Shown one piece after another: positions 44,779 to 55,930 of a stretch of 64,000 bases of DNA. Position numbers and translations under genes: made by a program. The stretch comes from Hygrophila difformis. Its lineage: Eukaryota > Streptophyta > Magnoliopsida > Lamiales > Acanthaceae. Each line of letters starts with the position of its first letter. The stretch's first letter is position 1. The notes below the pieces were generated by a model. It did not search any database. It saw nothing but the letters and a program-made list of their open reading frames with translations, and was not told the DNA's origin. The stretch lies in assembly GCA_030278955.1 (NCBI GenBank), contig JAOANR010000009.1, positions 36,401,974-36,465,973 of the forward strand, written 5' to 3'.

Positions 44779-45571
44779 TATGCATGTCGTCTGTGCACCA
44801 CATGTTTGATCTTAATTGAAATGCTTGTTTTGTATTGGATTAATCACCTTGGAAGATTGCTAAATACATAAAATAATATTTTCTTTTGTTAGTATGCATA
44901 ATTCTTTTCATCCTTGTTACAATTGATAGGATCTTAGAATATCGATTCTACTACAATCACAATTTTGTAAAGATAAATACGATCCTATTTAAGATCTTGA
45001 TTTTGAAAACATTGGTTAGAAACTAATAATAAAAATAACATATAGTTTTTTTCCTAAGGTTATCATAACTTATTTATTCTGATCGAGCTTATAGAAATGT
45101 CAACATAAACCTATTACACTTCCTGATCAAACGCCATGTAAATCTTCCACAAAATTCAAATTCTCACCAGGTAACATAAAATTTCCAGATTATATTACTC
45201 CTTTCATTCACAAAAGTAAATCTATGGTTTTCTTTTTCTTTTTTTTTTTGCGTGTACCGGGTATCCCAGGCCACATTGGGCCCAAGACTAATCACTAGAA
45301 GATCTGGTGAACATTGAAAGGTTGTTTCTCTCAAAGCAGTATTCTGTAAACATAAAGTTTTAAACCCGAGATATTTGCTTAAGCTGCCAGAGCCCCGTAG
45401 TACTCAGACCAACTGCGTTTAGTTAAATCTATGGTTTTTTGTAATTATATTTATTTATTATTGTATACAATTTACTAAGGGATGAGATTGGCTAATCCTT
45501 ATATGGCATTTGAATTTCTGAAATATTTTGTAGAATTTGAAATTTGTGAAGGATTTAAATATATATATATA
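44779..45571. other. AT-rich non-coding stretch
   Basis: No gene or RNA seen. Ends in an (AT)n run (45560-45571) that borders the H1 5' terminus. Confidence 0.5.
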
Positions 45572-48500
45572 TCTTCTATCTTATAGAAGAGTGTGTAAAA
45601 AATTTTGCCAAGCCCCAATTTCATTCTCAGCCTTCGGATCCAGATCCAATTTGATTTCTGACCGTTAGATCTCAAAAATCTTCCTCCCAACATCCAATTC
45701 CCCGCATTCCACTATTCTATTTCTTTTCGTTCCAAGATCGATCCCCGCAGGCGGCCAAACGTCAATTCCATAATCTCCTCACCTTCGTCCCTGATTCTTT
45801 CCTAATCTCCCCCGAACTCCCCTTTCTTATAGCATTGTTATTCTCCTCCGTTCCGCTGTCGGAGCCGCCCTTCTCCTCCGACAAAATCGCTGGCCATGTA
45901 ACGCGAGGGGCGGACTTAGAGCCTGGCAGCGGCTGCTGCTACGACGTCGGCTCCACGGCGATGCCTGGCTGCCGGACCCGCTTTCTTATCCCTAAACCCT
46001 AGCCCCGCTATCTCAAGCCGCCTCTCCCATCGCAATTTCCCCCAAATTAGCCCTAGCAATAACTCGCCGTTGAGAGTCTTCTTCTAGGAATCGTGCTCCG
46101 GTAAGTATCTTTCCCATTATCGTCTCAGATTCACGCCGTTCTGGTTGATTGTAGTGCTTTCTTGTCGCATTTTTCTTCCTCCTTCATCCCGCTAACGGCG
46201 GAAGCCTTCTTCACAAATGCGGACAGGCGACCGACTCCACGGCTTCAGCTCCGGAGGGAGGCGCGCGGGTGAAGGCCAGACCTGGGATTTGAAGCTGCAA
46301 TAGTTTCATCCATACTCTTCGCCTTTGCACGAGGTTGTTTATTGCTGAATTTATGCCTGTTGAACTCTGGCTAAGCATTTATTTCACTGTACCTTGTTCG
46401 ATTGTTAAGCAATTTCGTTTGAGATTCATATATCTTTTGGTGTATATTTCTAACTCCTTTCAATCCCCTCGAACAACATAGGAAGGTGAAGAAAGCTCCT
46501 ACTGAAAAATTGTAAGCTCGAATCCAGTCAGTTTAGAAATCTAATTTCTTCAGCTCTAGCGGTTTCACTTTCCGAATTCGACTTTTGCAATTGCAAAATG
46601 AAGCGGAAGATCAACAAAGCTTGCGATCTCAATTGGATCTCTGTTTTCCCTCCTCAGTGTTGGTACTATGTCCTTTATTAACTTCCTGTTGTGTGCTGTA
46701 GCTAGAATGTTATTGATTTTCTTGTTACTGTGAGCAGAAATCTCAGCAACTTATGCGAAGAGTGTGATCTTTGTTAGAGAAGCATCGTATGTGAAGCAGG
46801 ATGTTTTTTATATAGCTCCTTCTCAATTGATGCAATTACTATTTTATGCATTCCTATAACTGATTTTGCGTTAGTAATTAAAAATGTGAAAGTTTTATTC
46901 TCGTGTTGAAGACACTGTGTTGTGTGACATTAACAAGGGATCGAGTGTGGTTTCCAGTGGATTGGAGTCTTTTTCGGTCTTTGGAGGAAGCCAAATAGTT
47001 TCACAGCTTCGGCCACAACAACCACAACCATCACATTTTTTACTTTCTCAGGAAATTTCATCGCAGCATGTCTCCTCTCTAAGTTTTAGCAGAATTCTCA
47101 AAGCGAAGCTCTTACTAATGAGGTAGATGTTGATGTATATCTGGATGAATGTGTGTGTCTTTCTATATCCGCGGTTCTAGATGTTGGCAAATAAACATAC
47201 TTGTGTGCACATGTTCACATATATAATAGCTAATTTTAAAATATATTTGTATGTGTGTGTGTGTATTTGGAAACTACCTGTAGTTTAAGGATGATATTTC
47301 TCTTTATAAACAATCTCTTGTATTGCTATGTTTTTGCTATTTCTATAATAGCATGGCAGCATGCCAAAATGTACACAGTTTTCTGAATTTGAGAAACCTA
47401 ATTGTCATTTACATGACAATAAGATAATTTCTGAAACAGCGAAGCATTTGACGGTGATGAATATTTTTGTGGTTTCTATGAGAAATTTCATTGTAACATG
47501 TGGAGTTACCGATTTCATGGAAGAATATGAAGTAGTTGTTATTTCTTCTGTTTCCTTAAAAGCTAAAATGTCTTTCGGAATGGTCCGTGTTCCTCTGAAG
47601 AAACTGACAGCTTTAAACAGAATATATTTGTAGTTTATACCCCCATGGTGGTGTTAGTTTGTTCACATTCAATCTGCTCAAATGTGTTCAATCTTGAAAT
47701 TGTACTAGAAAACACTATCTCAAGAGAAGGAGAGTGCAAGCGGAAGGACAGCTTGTTTGCCTGCTATGAGTCATACAGAAGAAGAGAGTCGGATGATTGT
47801 ATCTAGAACTTCCAACAATGTGATGCGCAAGTGGTCCAATCAAGAATACAAATGTAAGGTTTTCATTGATTGAAAACCCAGTAACATTGATTTTCAACCG
47901 CCTTAATTTTTCTTTAATTGCTGGACCTTTCTCTTGGAATTAGAATTGTACCATTTTAGGATAAAAAGTCCAAGGAAATTTGGATGAGTTTTTCGTAGAA
48001 TTCTGATTTTGAGGTTAGCGCTTTTGCGCGAATGGGTACATGTCTGTGTGATTTGCTCAAAATCCCAAAACTATTCGTGATCCTAACTTGTCGACTTGAA
48101 ATAATTTCATTGAACAAACAACGAAGAACGACGAAGAACTGGAGCACAGACATCTTAATTCAGTTTTTAGCATGTATGTGATTAGAGCAGGGATGCCAAA
48201 TGACTCCACTGATATAATGTTTGTGCATTTCTTTGTTGAAATCGTTATATTTAATTAAATGTTTTTCTGTTCTATTGTTCTTATGGCTTCTGTTGGTGAA
48301 TAGTGCAATACTTTGATGCAGATTTATACTCTGCCATTTACGTTGCTACCTGTATCTGCTGTGTTGAGAGTCCAGGAAACATGTAAGCATTCAATATCCA
48401 AGCAACACTACATGGAAGTAGTAAACAACTGAATCTGAATCCTTTTTTCGTTTTTGTCTGATAAACTCAAGCAGACTCACAGTTGTTAAAAATATAGTGT

Positions 48501-48731
48501 TGCCATATACTGTTATTAAATACTAGTGCAAACTTAGATTTCTAAATCGTCACCAATCACGATGATTGTTTTTCGTTTTACCAATCAATGTTATTAAATA
48601 TTAATTCTAAACTTTGGAATGGACATATAAACTTTGTTAAAAATATAGTGTTCCCATATCCCTCCATATGATGTTTTGTTTGCTAAACCGGCACTGATCA
48701 TAACTTTCTGGTATTCTTGGTTTTTTTCCAG
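45572..48731 (+). other. 5' part of H1: GC-rich 5'UTR-like segment and unassigned exon-like pieces
   Basis: 45659-45671 has TGACCGTTAGATC, shared with H2 (53070-53082). 45740-46110 is GC-rich and UTR-like with a CCG/GTAAG donor near 46100. Short exon-like pieces follow, e.g. MKRKINKACDLNW near 46598 and, bounded by AG/GT at ~48323-48382, a piece encoding YTLPFTLLPVSAV. I could not assign donor genes. Confidence 0.4.
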
Positions 48732-48986
48732 GCCCCACTCTTGATTGGCTGTGACGTTAGAAACATGACTCAGGAGACATTTGAACTTCTTACCAACGAG
48801 GAGGTTATTGCTGTTAACCAAGGTGAGAACTTTCCTAACCACCCGGCAGTGTGCACATGCTTGCGCTTGCTGTGATTTTATGCTTACCGATGTAGGCAAG
48901 TGACATTTGGTTTTTCTTTCAGATCCACTTGGTGTTCAAGGGAGGAAGGTCTTCACCTATTGCCCTGATGGCTTTTATCAAGTATT
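48732..48986 (+). pseudogene. Alpha-galactosidase (GH27) exon fragments
   Basis: 48732-48822 encodes [20 protein letters not shown] then NEEVIAVNQ, flanked by TTTTCCAG and GTGAGA. After a ~100-bp intron, 48923 onward encodes DPLGVQGRKV, the direct continuation in plant alpha-galactosidases, and then departs from the family. The catalytic Asp residues are outside these pieces. Captured from a spliced-type gene with its intron. Confidence 0.8.
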
Positions 48987-48989
48987 AAA

Positions 48990-50338
48990 CCGTAAACTAA
49001 ATTCTACTTTCGAGTGTAGCATTCACGAAACGAGTATGTCCTTATCCACATGAGTTCCTATCCCAGGTTTGGGCAGGTCCACTGTCCGGTCAGCGCATGG
49101 CTGTTGTCCTATACCCTTTTCTGTATTGTTCAATTTGAGTTGAGGTTTTATGTCTGCTACTTCCATTGGGCTCTCCCTTAAGGAGTTTAATTTTGATAAT
49201 AGCTGCCTCTTAATTGCATGTAGGTCACTTTTGTTTACCAACTTATTCACTCAAAGTCTTCGAAGTAGCGTCCCTTATCCTTCAGAACAGACCCCATGTT
49301 TTCGCCAGAAACATTTGGTTACCCACAGCTTCGGGTCTCGGCTTGATCGGCAATGGCCAATGGAGTTATGGTTGAGTACACTCCATCGGGAACTAATGGC
49401 ATTCGCAGCCTTTTATCGGCGGAAATTTCGGCCCCAGAGACAAATGCAAATGGAGGTATGTTACGGTTTGTTCCAAAGGAGGTAGGAAATGTGATACTAC
49501 AATTTTTATTGTGGTGGATTTTGAAGGTCATAGTCTAATAGACACCATTATTAGGAGTAAAAATGGATCTTTAAATTAGAGTAACCTTGAGGTCGACTTT
49601 GCGAATATCCTGTTGGTGATTCTCCCAAACCCTTTAGTTAATAAAGTGGAATCCATTGAATGCATAAATGCATAATCTTGTAGAAAAAGACATGTTTTCT
49701 TCAATTTGATAAGAATTTGTTGTTTATTTATATGTTTTCAATTCAGTTGTTGTGTACTGTCATCTAGGCTCTTTCAGAGCAATTGCATATATCTTCAATA
49801 CTAAAAGAATTTTTCTCACTATTGAGCTATTTGGCCTTCTCCATTTTCTCAACCGCTGAACTGTATTTCTCTGGGTAATGGAACAAACCATTCATTGCTA
49901 TTGTATTGCTAACCACTTCAAAACAAAATTTTCTGTTACAGGTGCACCATAACATGAAAGCTCCATTGTTACATAAACAGGCCAATGGAGTTCTCCACAT
50001 GCTTTTATTGCTTAAACACTCTCTCTGCCTTCACTAACAACAGGGAGATTTTATATCTGAACTCATAACAACTATTATTAGGCATTTCATCAATCTTAAG
50101 TTAACATACTGATTTGATGTAATTCAATATTAGATTGCTTTACTTGTTTGGTTTTCAATTTTTACTATCAATTAGACCTTCGTTTTATTTCACGTTAGTT
50201 TTACTTTTGTTAAGAGTTTCCAATTGTCTGTTTATATTTTACTATCAAGTTTCTACCTTTCCCTTGTATCATTGCAAGATTTTGTAGCACTCTGGAAAAT
50301 TATATTCATTTTGGCCTGTTGGTTTACATGATGTGCAG
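48990..50338 (+). other. Unassigned H1 interior
   Basis: No recognisable gene. A possible exon around 49353-49455 (VMVEYTPSGTNGIRSLLSAE) ends at a GT, donor unknown. Remainder is AT-rich intron-like DNA. Confidence 0.3.
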
Positions 50339-50476
50339 GTCTATGTTTCAACCACAAATACGCACTTCCCGGGTCGAATGGGCCACAAAGAAGGCCAGGT
50401 CTACCTAGCTTCTCCATATGCCGCTGCTGCATCTGCACTGACAGGTTTTGTCACTGACCCTAGAGAGAGTTTTTAG
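50339..50476 (+). pseudogene. 3-isopropylmalate dehydratase large subunit, last exon
   Basis: After GTGCAG the exon encodes [20 protein letters not shown] then [12 protein letters not shown] and a stop, the C-terminus of the leucine-pathway aconitase-like enzyme. The normal N of STTNRNFPGR reads TNTHFPGR. Only the last exon is present, without the Fe-S cysteines. Confidence 0.8.
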
Positions 50477-51098
50477 GGTAATCAATGTTTCCCTTGTGCA
50501 GATGTCGCGATACTGTATGCACCACTTCTTTGAAGCTTCTGCATATTATTAGTACACCCTGTGCCACTTGGAGGCATGATTCACTCTTGCAACTTTCAGC
50601 GTGTCGAGAATTGAATTTCTTTGTTGTAATTGCATAGCATTGAGGATTTTTTTTTGGTCGTCTTGTAGTACCGTGAGTTTGTTTTTAATAAGAGTTATTG
50701 GTAATAAGTTGCCCAGTTGGGTCAGCAAAATTGTTGCATTTAGTTTTATTATATCATCCAATCTTGATGTATGCGTGGAATTAAATAAAGAAATAACCCC
50801 CCCCCCCCCCCCCCCCGGCTATTCAATTTCATGCTTTTTATTGTTGTTCGTTATGTGCATGTTCAGCATTTTCTCATCCATTATTTACTGTTGACATGTT
50901 TATGATTGCCGATGTATATTGTGATTAGATGCCTTTGGATGTACTATATATTTTTAAATAGGAAGGGGTTTCTTGTAGCGAGATTTTTGTTCACTTGTTA
51001 AACCCTGTGGCATTGTATACCGTCCACCTTAAATTCCTTGAGAATTTGACAATTGACATTGTTATATAATTGCAGTTTGAAATCACATAATAAACAAA
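50477..51098 (+). other. H1 spacer with a 20-C homopolymer
   Basis: 3'UTR-like AT-rich DNA after the isomerase exon; C20 at 50797-50816 is liable to length error. A TTGCAG acceptor at ~51070-51075 precedes the Sec61 start. Confidence 0.5.
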
Positions 51099-51434
51099 AT
51101 GGGTGGCGGGTTCAGGGTGCTTCATTTGGTTCGGCCATTTTTATCCTTTCTTCCGGAGGTTCAATCTGCAGATAGGAAGATTCCTTTCAGAGAGAAGGCC
51201 ATATACAATGTGATATCCCTATTTGTTTTCTTGGTCTGCAGTCAGCTACCTTTGTATGGCATCCATTCCACGACGGGTGCAGATCCCTTTTATTGGATGC
51301 GTGTCATTCTTGCATCAAACAGGGGCACAGTGATGGAGCTTGGAATCACTCCAATAGTGACATCTCGCCAGGCGATGCAACTTTTAGTTGGTTCGAAGAT
51401 CATCGAAGTTGATAACAATGTCAGAGAGGATTGA
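51099..51434 (+). pseudogene. Sec61 alpha N-terminal exon
   Basis: [20 protein letters not shown], then [20 protein letters not shown] and [11 protein letters not shown]: the first transmembrane segments of the ER translocon channel. Where Arg is expected after NNVRED there is TGA (51432-51434), then ALL and a GTAAGT donor. The rest continues at 51778. Nonsense plus a later frameshift make it a pseudogene. Confidence 0.88.
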
Positions 51435-51777
51435 GCCCTTCTGTAAGTATATATGATAATTTGTGTTAAAATTTGAGTAGATTGTGTAATGTGGTTGGTG
51501 AATGTATGACTCTTCAGTATTGGTTATGTGGGAATCATACAGGAGTTGATGTAGGGAAATTTAGCTGGAAACTATAGATGTATTTTATGAAGAATGTACC
51601 TGAAGTTAGGAAAAGTATAGAAACTATTGGAATATACTTTTGTGAGAATTACTGTGTGTGTTCTTACTTATTATGTTGTCCAGTTGAATTTTAATATTCT
51701 TGTTAGTTTCCTACGTATCACATGTATTTTGATTTTTTTTTACTGTTTTAAAAAATATGAATTTCGTCTATCTGCAG

Positions 51778-51962
51778 AAATGGTGCTCAAAAGTTGCTGG
51801 GATCTTGATAGCAATTGGTGAGGCTGTTGCATATGTTCTCTCTGGAATGTATGCCAGCGTTAGCCAACTTGGAGTTGGAAATGCAATCCTTATTACTCTG
51901 CAACTCATCTTTGCTGGTATCATTGTCATCTGCCTGGATGAACTTCTCCAGAAAGGTTATGG
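51778..51962 (+). pseudogene. Sec61 alpha second exon, fused to H+-ATPase
   Basis: Begins NGAQKLL; a G is missing at ~51797-51800 (GCTGGGATC where GCTGGGGATC is expected), shifting the frame. Then ILIAIGEAVAYVLSGMYASV to LDELLQKG. It ends at 51955-51962 (GGTTATGG), which is also the start of the H+-ATPase exon. Confidence 0.85.
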
Positions 51963-52681
51963 CACTTGCTCTTGCTGCTGGCGGGGTAAGAACATGAGTT
52001 ATGTGGTTGAATTTGCTAAGCAAATCCTTTTTCTTGACTCCTAAGCCTGGATTCAAATTCTGCAGGGAAAGCCTCCAGATTGGCAGGATTTCGTGGGAAT
52101 CATCACATTGCTTGTAATAAACTTGACAATTAGTTTTATTGAGGAGAACAATGCTCGTAATGCAGCAGTGCCCTCATGGCCCGGCTTGCTCCCAAAGCAA
52201 AAGTTCGCTGCAATCTTATCTCATTTAATTCAGACATGCATATCTTTTAGCCTATTTTATCATTGATCCATGATTTGATTGTGTGAAGGTTCTTAGAGAT
52301 GGGAAGTGGAGTGAAGAAGAGGATTCTATTTTGGTGCCAGGGGACATCATTAGCATCAAGCTAGGAGATATTATTCCTGTTGATGCTCGTTTACTGGATG
52401 CCAATCCCTGCAGAAAATTGATCAGGTCAGTGTCGTTCGCCATCTTGTGTTGAAGCTAAGATGAGTAGTAAATTGAGTTCAAGTTGTATTGTCGTGTTCA
52501 GTCTACTTTGACAGCCGAGTCTCTTCCAGTGACGAAGGGGCCAGGGGACGGTGTCTACTCTGGTTCCGCGTGTAACCAGGGAGAGATCGAGGCTATTGTC
52601 ATTGCCACCGGGGTTCACAGCTGCTTCGGAAAGACTGCTCACCTTGTCAATTGCACTAATCAAGTCGGGCACTTTCAGAAG
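51955..52681 (+). pseudogene. Plasma-membrane H+-ATPase fragment
   Basis: Exon pieces: 51955-51985 (VMALALAAGG); 52066-~52204 ([19 protein letters not shown], then [11 protein letters not shown]); 52289-52425 ([20 protein letters not shown]); 52502-52681 ([20 protein letters not shown] to TNQVGHFQK, then GTAAG). This is the actuator region of a P3A proton pump. TGES has become TAES; single-base indels near 52155 and 52408 break the frame. The phosphorylation and nucleotide domains are absent. Confidence 0.88.
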
Positions 52682-52973
52682 GTAAGTTTTCTATATCCAC
52701 AATTATCACAAACCAGTATGTACATTTTCGACATCTTTGAGTTCTGATATTGTACTGTCATTGCATTAACTAGGTTCTAACTTCCATCAGAAATTTTTGC
52801 ATTTTCTCCATTGTTGTGGGGATGGTTAAAGAGATAATTGTAATTCTCCTCACTTACATATAACAACACTTTTTTCAGCATCATAAATGTCATATAAAGA
52901 AACTACATATCCTCACTTACAATTACTTCAATAATTTTTCCTTGCTCCATGGGTTGTTGTAGACACTAAATAC

Positions 52974-53002
52974 GCTGTGCATCGCACAGCTCCACTACCT
53001 AG
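52974..53002 (+). other. Helitron 3' terminus of H1
   Basis: Stem GCTGTGC/GCACAGC, 3-nt loop, 8-nt spacer, CTAG, next base T. All match the Helitron 3' consensus. Confidence 0.8.
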
Positions 53003-53014
53003 TATATATATATA
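53003..53014. repeat. (TA)6 spacer between H1 and H2
   Basis: 12 bases here, 18 in the left arm (38260-38277). Confidence 0.85.
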
Positions 53015-53082
53015 TCTACTATATTATAAGAGCAGTACGGGCAAATTCCCACAGGCTGGATTTTGGTCCTGACCGTTGGATC

Positions 53083-53760
53083 AAAAGTTCAATTAAAATT
53101 GTAGCCGTTTGATGAAAATGTGACGGGAAGCCACGCTTCTTTTCCAATTCAAGCCCTTGTTCCCAAATTCCCAAACCTTCCACATTCAACACTCGCAGAA
53201 ATCCCAAGCCTCGCAAGGTGCTTCGTTTCTTCTCTGCTTCCCCAATCGAAGATTTGCCCTATCCCTCCGACATTGCCTTACCTCTTCCGGCGCCGCTCGC
53301 CCCTGTGCTGGTTGCCCCCCTCGCGAATCTGGAGTCGCCGGACTCAGCCCAGTGAACTCGCGCCTACTCCGGCCTTTGCCCTGCGTGGGCCCTCCCATCG
53401 TTGTCGGCGCCCTCCTGCGCGAGCCGCCAGCCCTCGGCGGCTTCTCTCCCTCTGGCCGACCCATCCCGCTGGCGTCTCTCTCTCCCGACGAGCTCCAACC
53501 ACCATCACGGAACTCCGGCCTCCGCAAGCCCTAGCCACCGCCGCACACGGTTGCCGCCCTCGACGCTGCTGAGGGGTCGCCCGAGTTCCCGCCCTCTTCC
53601 GCCGCAATCTCCGTCAGGTGCCCCTCCTATCTCCGGCTCAGCGAGCCGCCGTCGCTATTGCTGCTCGATCGATTCCGTAGCCACCGGCCGCTGGTTTCCA
53701 TTCCTCTACCAACCCCTTTCCTCCATTTCTGATTCTGGTCCTCCCCGGATTTGATTTTAC
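53083..53760 (+). other. GC-rich 5'UTR/first-exon-like segment of H2
   Basis: Strongly C-rich with open frames up to ~150 codons on both strands, a composition effect; none shows a known domain. Resembles the 5' region of a plant gene captured by H2. Confidence 0.35.
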
Positions 53761-53932
53761 CGTCGTTGGTTGGTTTTCATACTACTACATGGAAGTTTTA
53801 CCATTCAAATGTGTTAAACCAAATAACCAATTAATGACGATTAGTATTGCAGATATTTACATACTTCATTTATATTGTCGCACAATTTGTTTGCATGACT
53901 TTAATTATAAAACATCATACAGTTGTCTACAG

Positions 53933-54732
53933 ATAGCAAAGGCATTTGGTGCTTTTGAGATTATTGCCGTGGATGTTCAAGACGAGAAACTTGAGAAAGC
54001 CAAGATATTTGGGGCAACTCATGCCGTGAACTCACGGAAAGAGGATGTTGTTGCAAAGATCAAAGTACGGTGGTAGCTTGTAGATACTATTAACCATCTT
54101 TTAACCTATCACTGATGATTTTAGATTGGAGTAATTATAGTTGAAAACATTTTATACTTCCATGTTTCAAATATCACAAATTTGACAACTACACCGGATG
54201 TTTAATTGCAACCGTCATTCCTTCTCTCCCTTTAGTGGCTATAATCAGGATTTGTTCCATATTAGTTTCAAACATTAATTGTAGTTGCTCCTTCAAACAT
54301 AGAATCAAGCTTCAGATTCAGCTGCTTTTATCTTTAACTCTCTAATAGAAACTTCTGATTGATTGGTAAATATTTCCCATTTAACCTGCCATGCTATATC
54401 TCAAATAATTTAGACTTATGTTATTCACTTTTAATAGCCATATGCTATGTTTCTTAGCTCTCAGTGACTAATACATTTATTTTTTGACGGGACACATTTT
54501 CCTGGTGAACTTTGGCCTCATCCTTGAAAGATGCATGCCCATTGTTCATTAAAGTTTTGATTTCTCTTCAATTAGTTTACTAGATTTAATTTATTTCTGA
54601 TTCTCAGAGAAATTTGCTTAGTAAATCTCACTGTGGGTTGGACTTGCACCTCTAATCCCTTAATTTCAATGCTTGAACAGGAGATTACAGGAGGAAGGGG
54701 TGTAGATGTAGCTGTGGAGCCTTATTCTCCCG
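53933..54732 (+). pseudogene. Zinc alcohol dehydrogenase-like exon fragments (right copy)
   Basis: 53933-54064 encodes IAKAFGAFEIIAVDVQDEKL then FGATHAVNSRKEDVV with good AG/GT borders. 54681-54732 encodes EITGGRGVDVAVE, then PYSP. Rossmann-fold part of a medium-chain dehydrogenase. Phe and Ala here replace Ser and Val of the left copy. Confidence 0.7.
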
Positions 54733-54810
54733 GTAGTATTTTTTTAATTCTCTTTCATGTTGGTTAATCAGTGGGTAATTTTTTAATATTAAGAATTGTG
54801 TTCTTTTCAG

Positions 54811-54905
54811 AAATCGTATACCTTAAAGCTGCATTGATGTCTCTATCTTACCTTTCAAGTAAGGTTTCAGAAACTGTGGCACTTTGGAGAAAGGACCTCA
54901 ATAAG
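54811..54905 (+). pseudogene. Unassigned exon-like fragment (right copy)
   Basis: TTTTCAG before, GTTATC after; encodes LKAALMSLSYLSSKVSETVA. Not recognised. Confidence 0.4.
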
Positions 54906-55221
54906 GTTATCATTCATTAATTATTTGAATGTCAATTTTAGATTTTTGATAGTTGGGTGTCTGATAGTTTATAGATGCTTTTAAAATTCTAGAAAGGTGG
55001 ATTTTGGAATTGCGTTGGAATAATACTTGGCAAGCAGATTGGAAATCTTTCTCGTCGCGGGCATCAACTTATGCAACTACTTATCTATTTTAAATTACAT
55101 ATCTACTTGATATCATATGGAACATCATCTTGAAATAAAATCTTAGTGGTTATGATAATCTTGATCTTTATTGTTAATATTAGCTCTTTTTTTCACTCAT
55201 TAAGCTTGCAAAATATATTTT

Positions 55222-55930
55222 ATGGTTAATTATCGTTGCCGTTTAGTTTGTATTAGGAAAATATATATGGAAGGGGTTTTAAAGCAAGCAAAGAATAACA
55301 GATATTGGGATAGGCATCTTAATAAATTGATTGAACTGGAGAGGCATGTCAATTCCCTAGATTTCAATAAGTTTGGTGAAGTTGGAGGAATGCAGAACAT
55401 GAGAGTTTTGCAGAATTGGTAGGGTGCTTCAAGGTATTGCATATTACTCTTGTGGTTCAGTCTTTCTATTTTTACCTGTGGTGTTGGTGGTGGACTGGTC
55501 AAACAAATTTCAATTGATCAGTTTGAGAATGAAGGCAAGGCGGGTCAGTTATGGAACTGAAAATGCAACAGCTGCTATGAATCCTTTATGATTGAATAAT
55601 ATATGTGTTGGTTTGAATTCTGAATGAGTTTAAATGTTTATCTTTACAGCTTGTTTATATACTTTGTTTTTCTGTTAAGTCTGTTTTCGCCTGTGGAAAT
55701 TGCATCAGAAAAGCACTGGAGAGACTCTTTTCTATTGAGAATGAGATTTGGAAAAGTTCATCAGTTTGCTTAAAAATTGTTTCAATAACCTATTGAACTT
55801 TCCATGCTATAGGTTAATGTTTGCTTACATGACAATGGCAATCCCTCTGATGATATTTTTAATTGCATATGTGTTTCTCATCCTTCGTTGTTTTGGTGTT
55901 CATAGTGCACGTATGACTGTCTCCAGGTAA
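55222..55930 (+). other. Two further exon-like stretches of unknown origin in H2
   Basis: ~55240-55420 encodes GVLKQAKNNRYWDRHLNKLI then ELERHVNSLDFNKFGEVGG; ~55800-55927 encodes a hydrophobic segment (LMFAYMTMAIPLMIFLIAYV) ending at a GTAAT donor. They have protein-like composition but I cannot name a family. The left copies are at ~35345-36050. Confidence 0.35.

Larger units (their letters stand above)
45572..53002 (+). mobile_element. Helitron-like unit H1 (~7.4 kb), complete copy
   Basis: The 5' end TCTTCTATCTTATAGAAGAG lies after an A in an (AT)n run. The 3' end has hairpin GCTGTGC-ATC-GCACAGC (52974-52990), then TCCACTAC and CTAG, followed by T: the classic Helitron terminus. Inside are exon pieces of at least four unrelated genes, all on the plus strand: alpha-galactosidase, isopropylmalate isomerase, Sec61 alpha, H+-ATPase. 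No Rep/helicase, so non-autonomous. The 3' end is well supported; the 5' end less so. Confidence 0.7.

Noticed and set aside
51099..52681. Functional Sec61 or H+-ATPase gene
   Set aside because: TGA in Sec61, single-base indels, TAES for TGES, and most of both proteins absent; they are captured fragments.
53120..53607. Overlapping GC-rich ORFs on both strands (87-150 codons)
   Set aside because: Open frames on both strands are expected from the C-rich composition; no recognisable protein.
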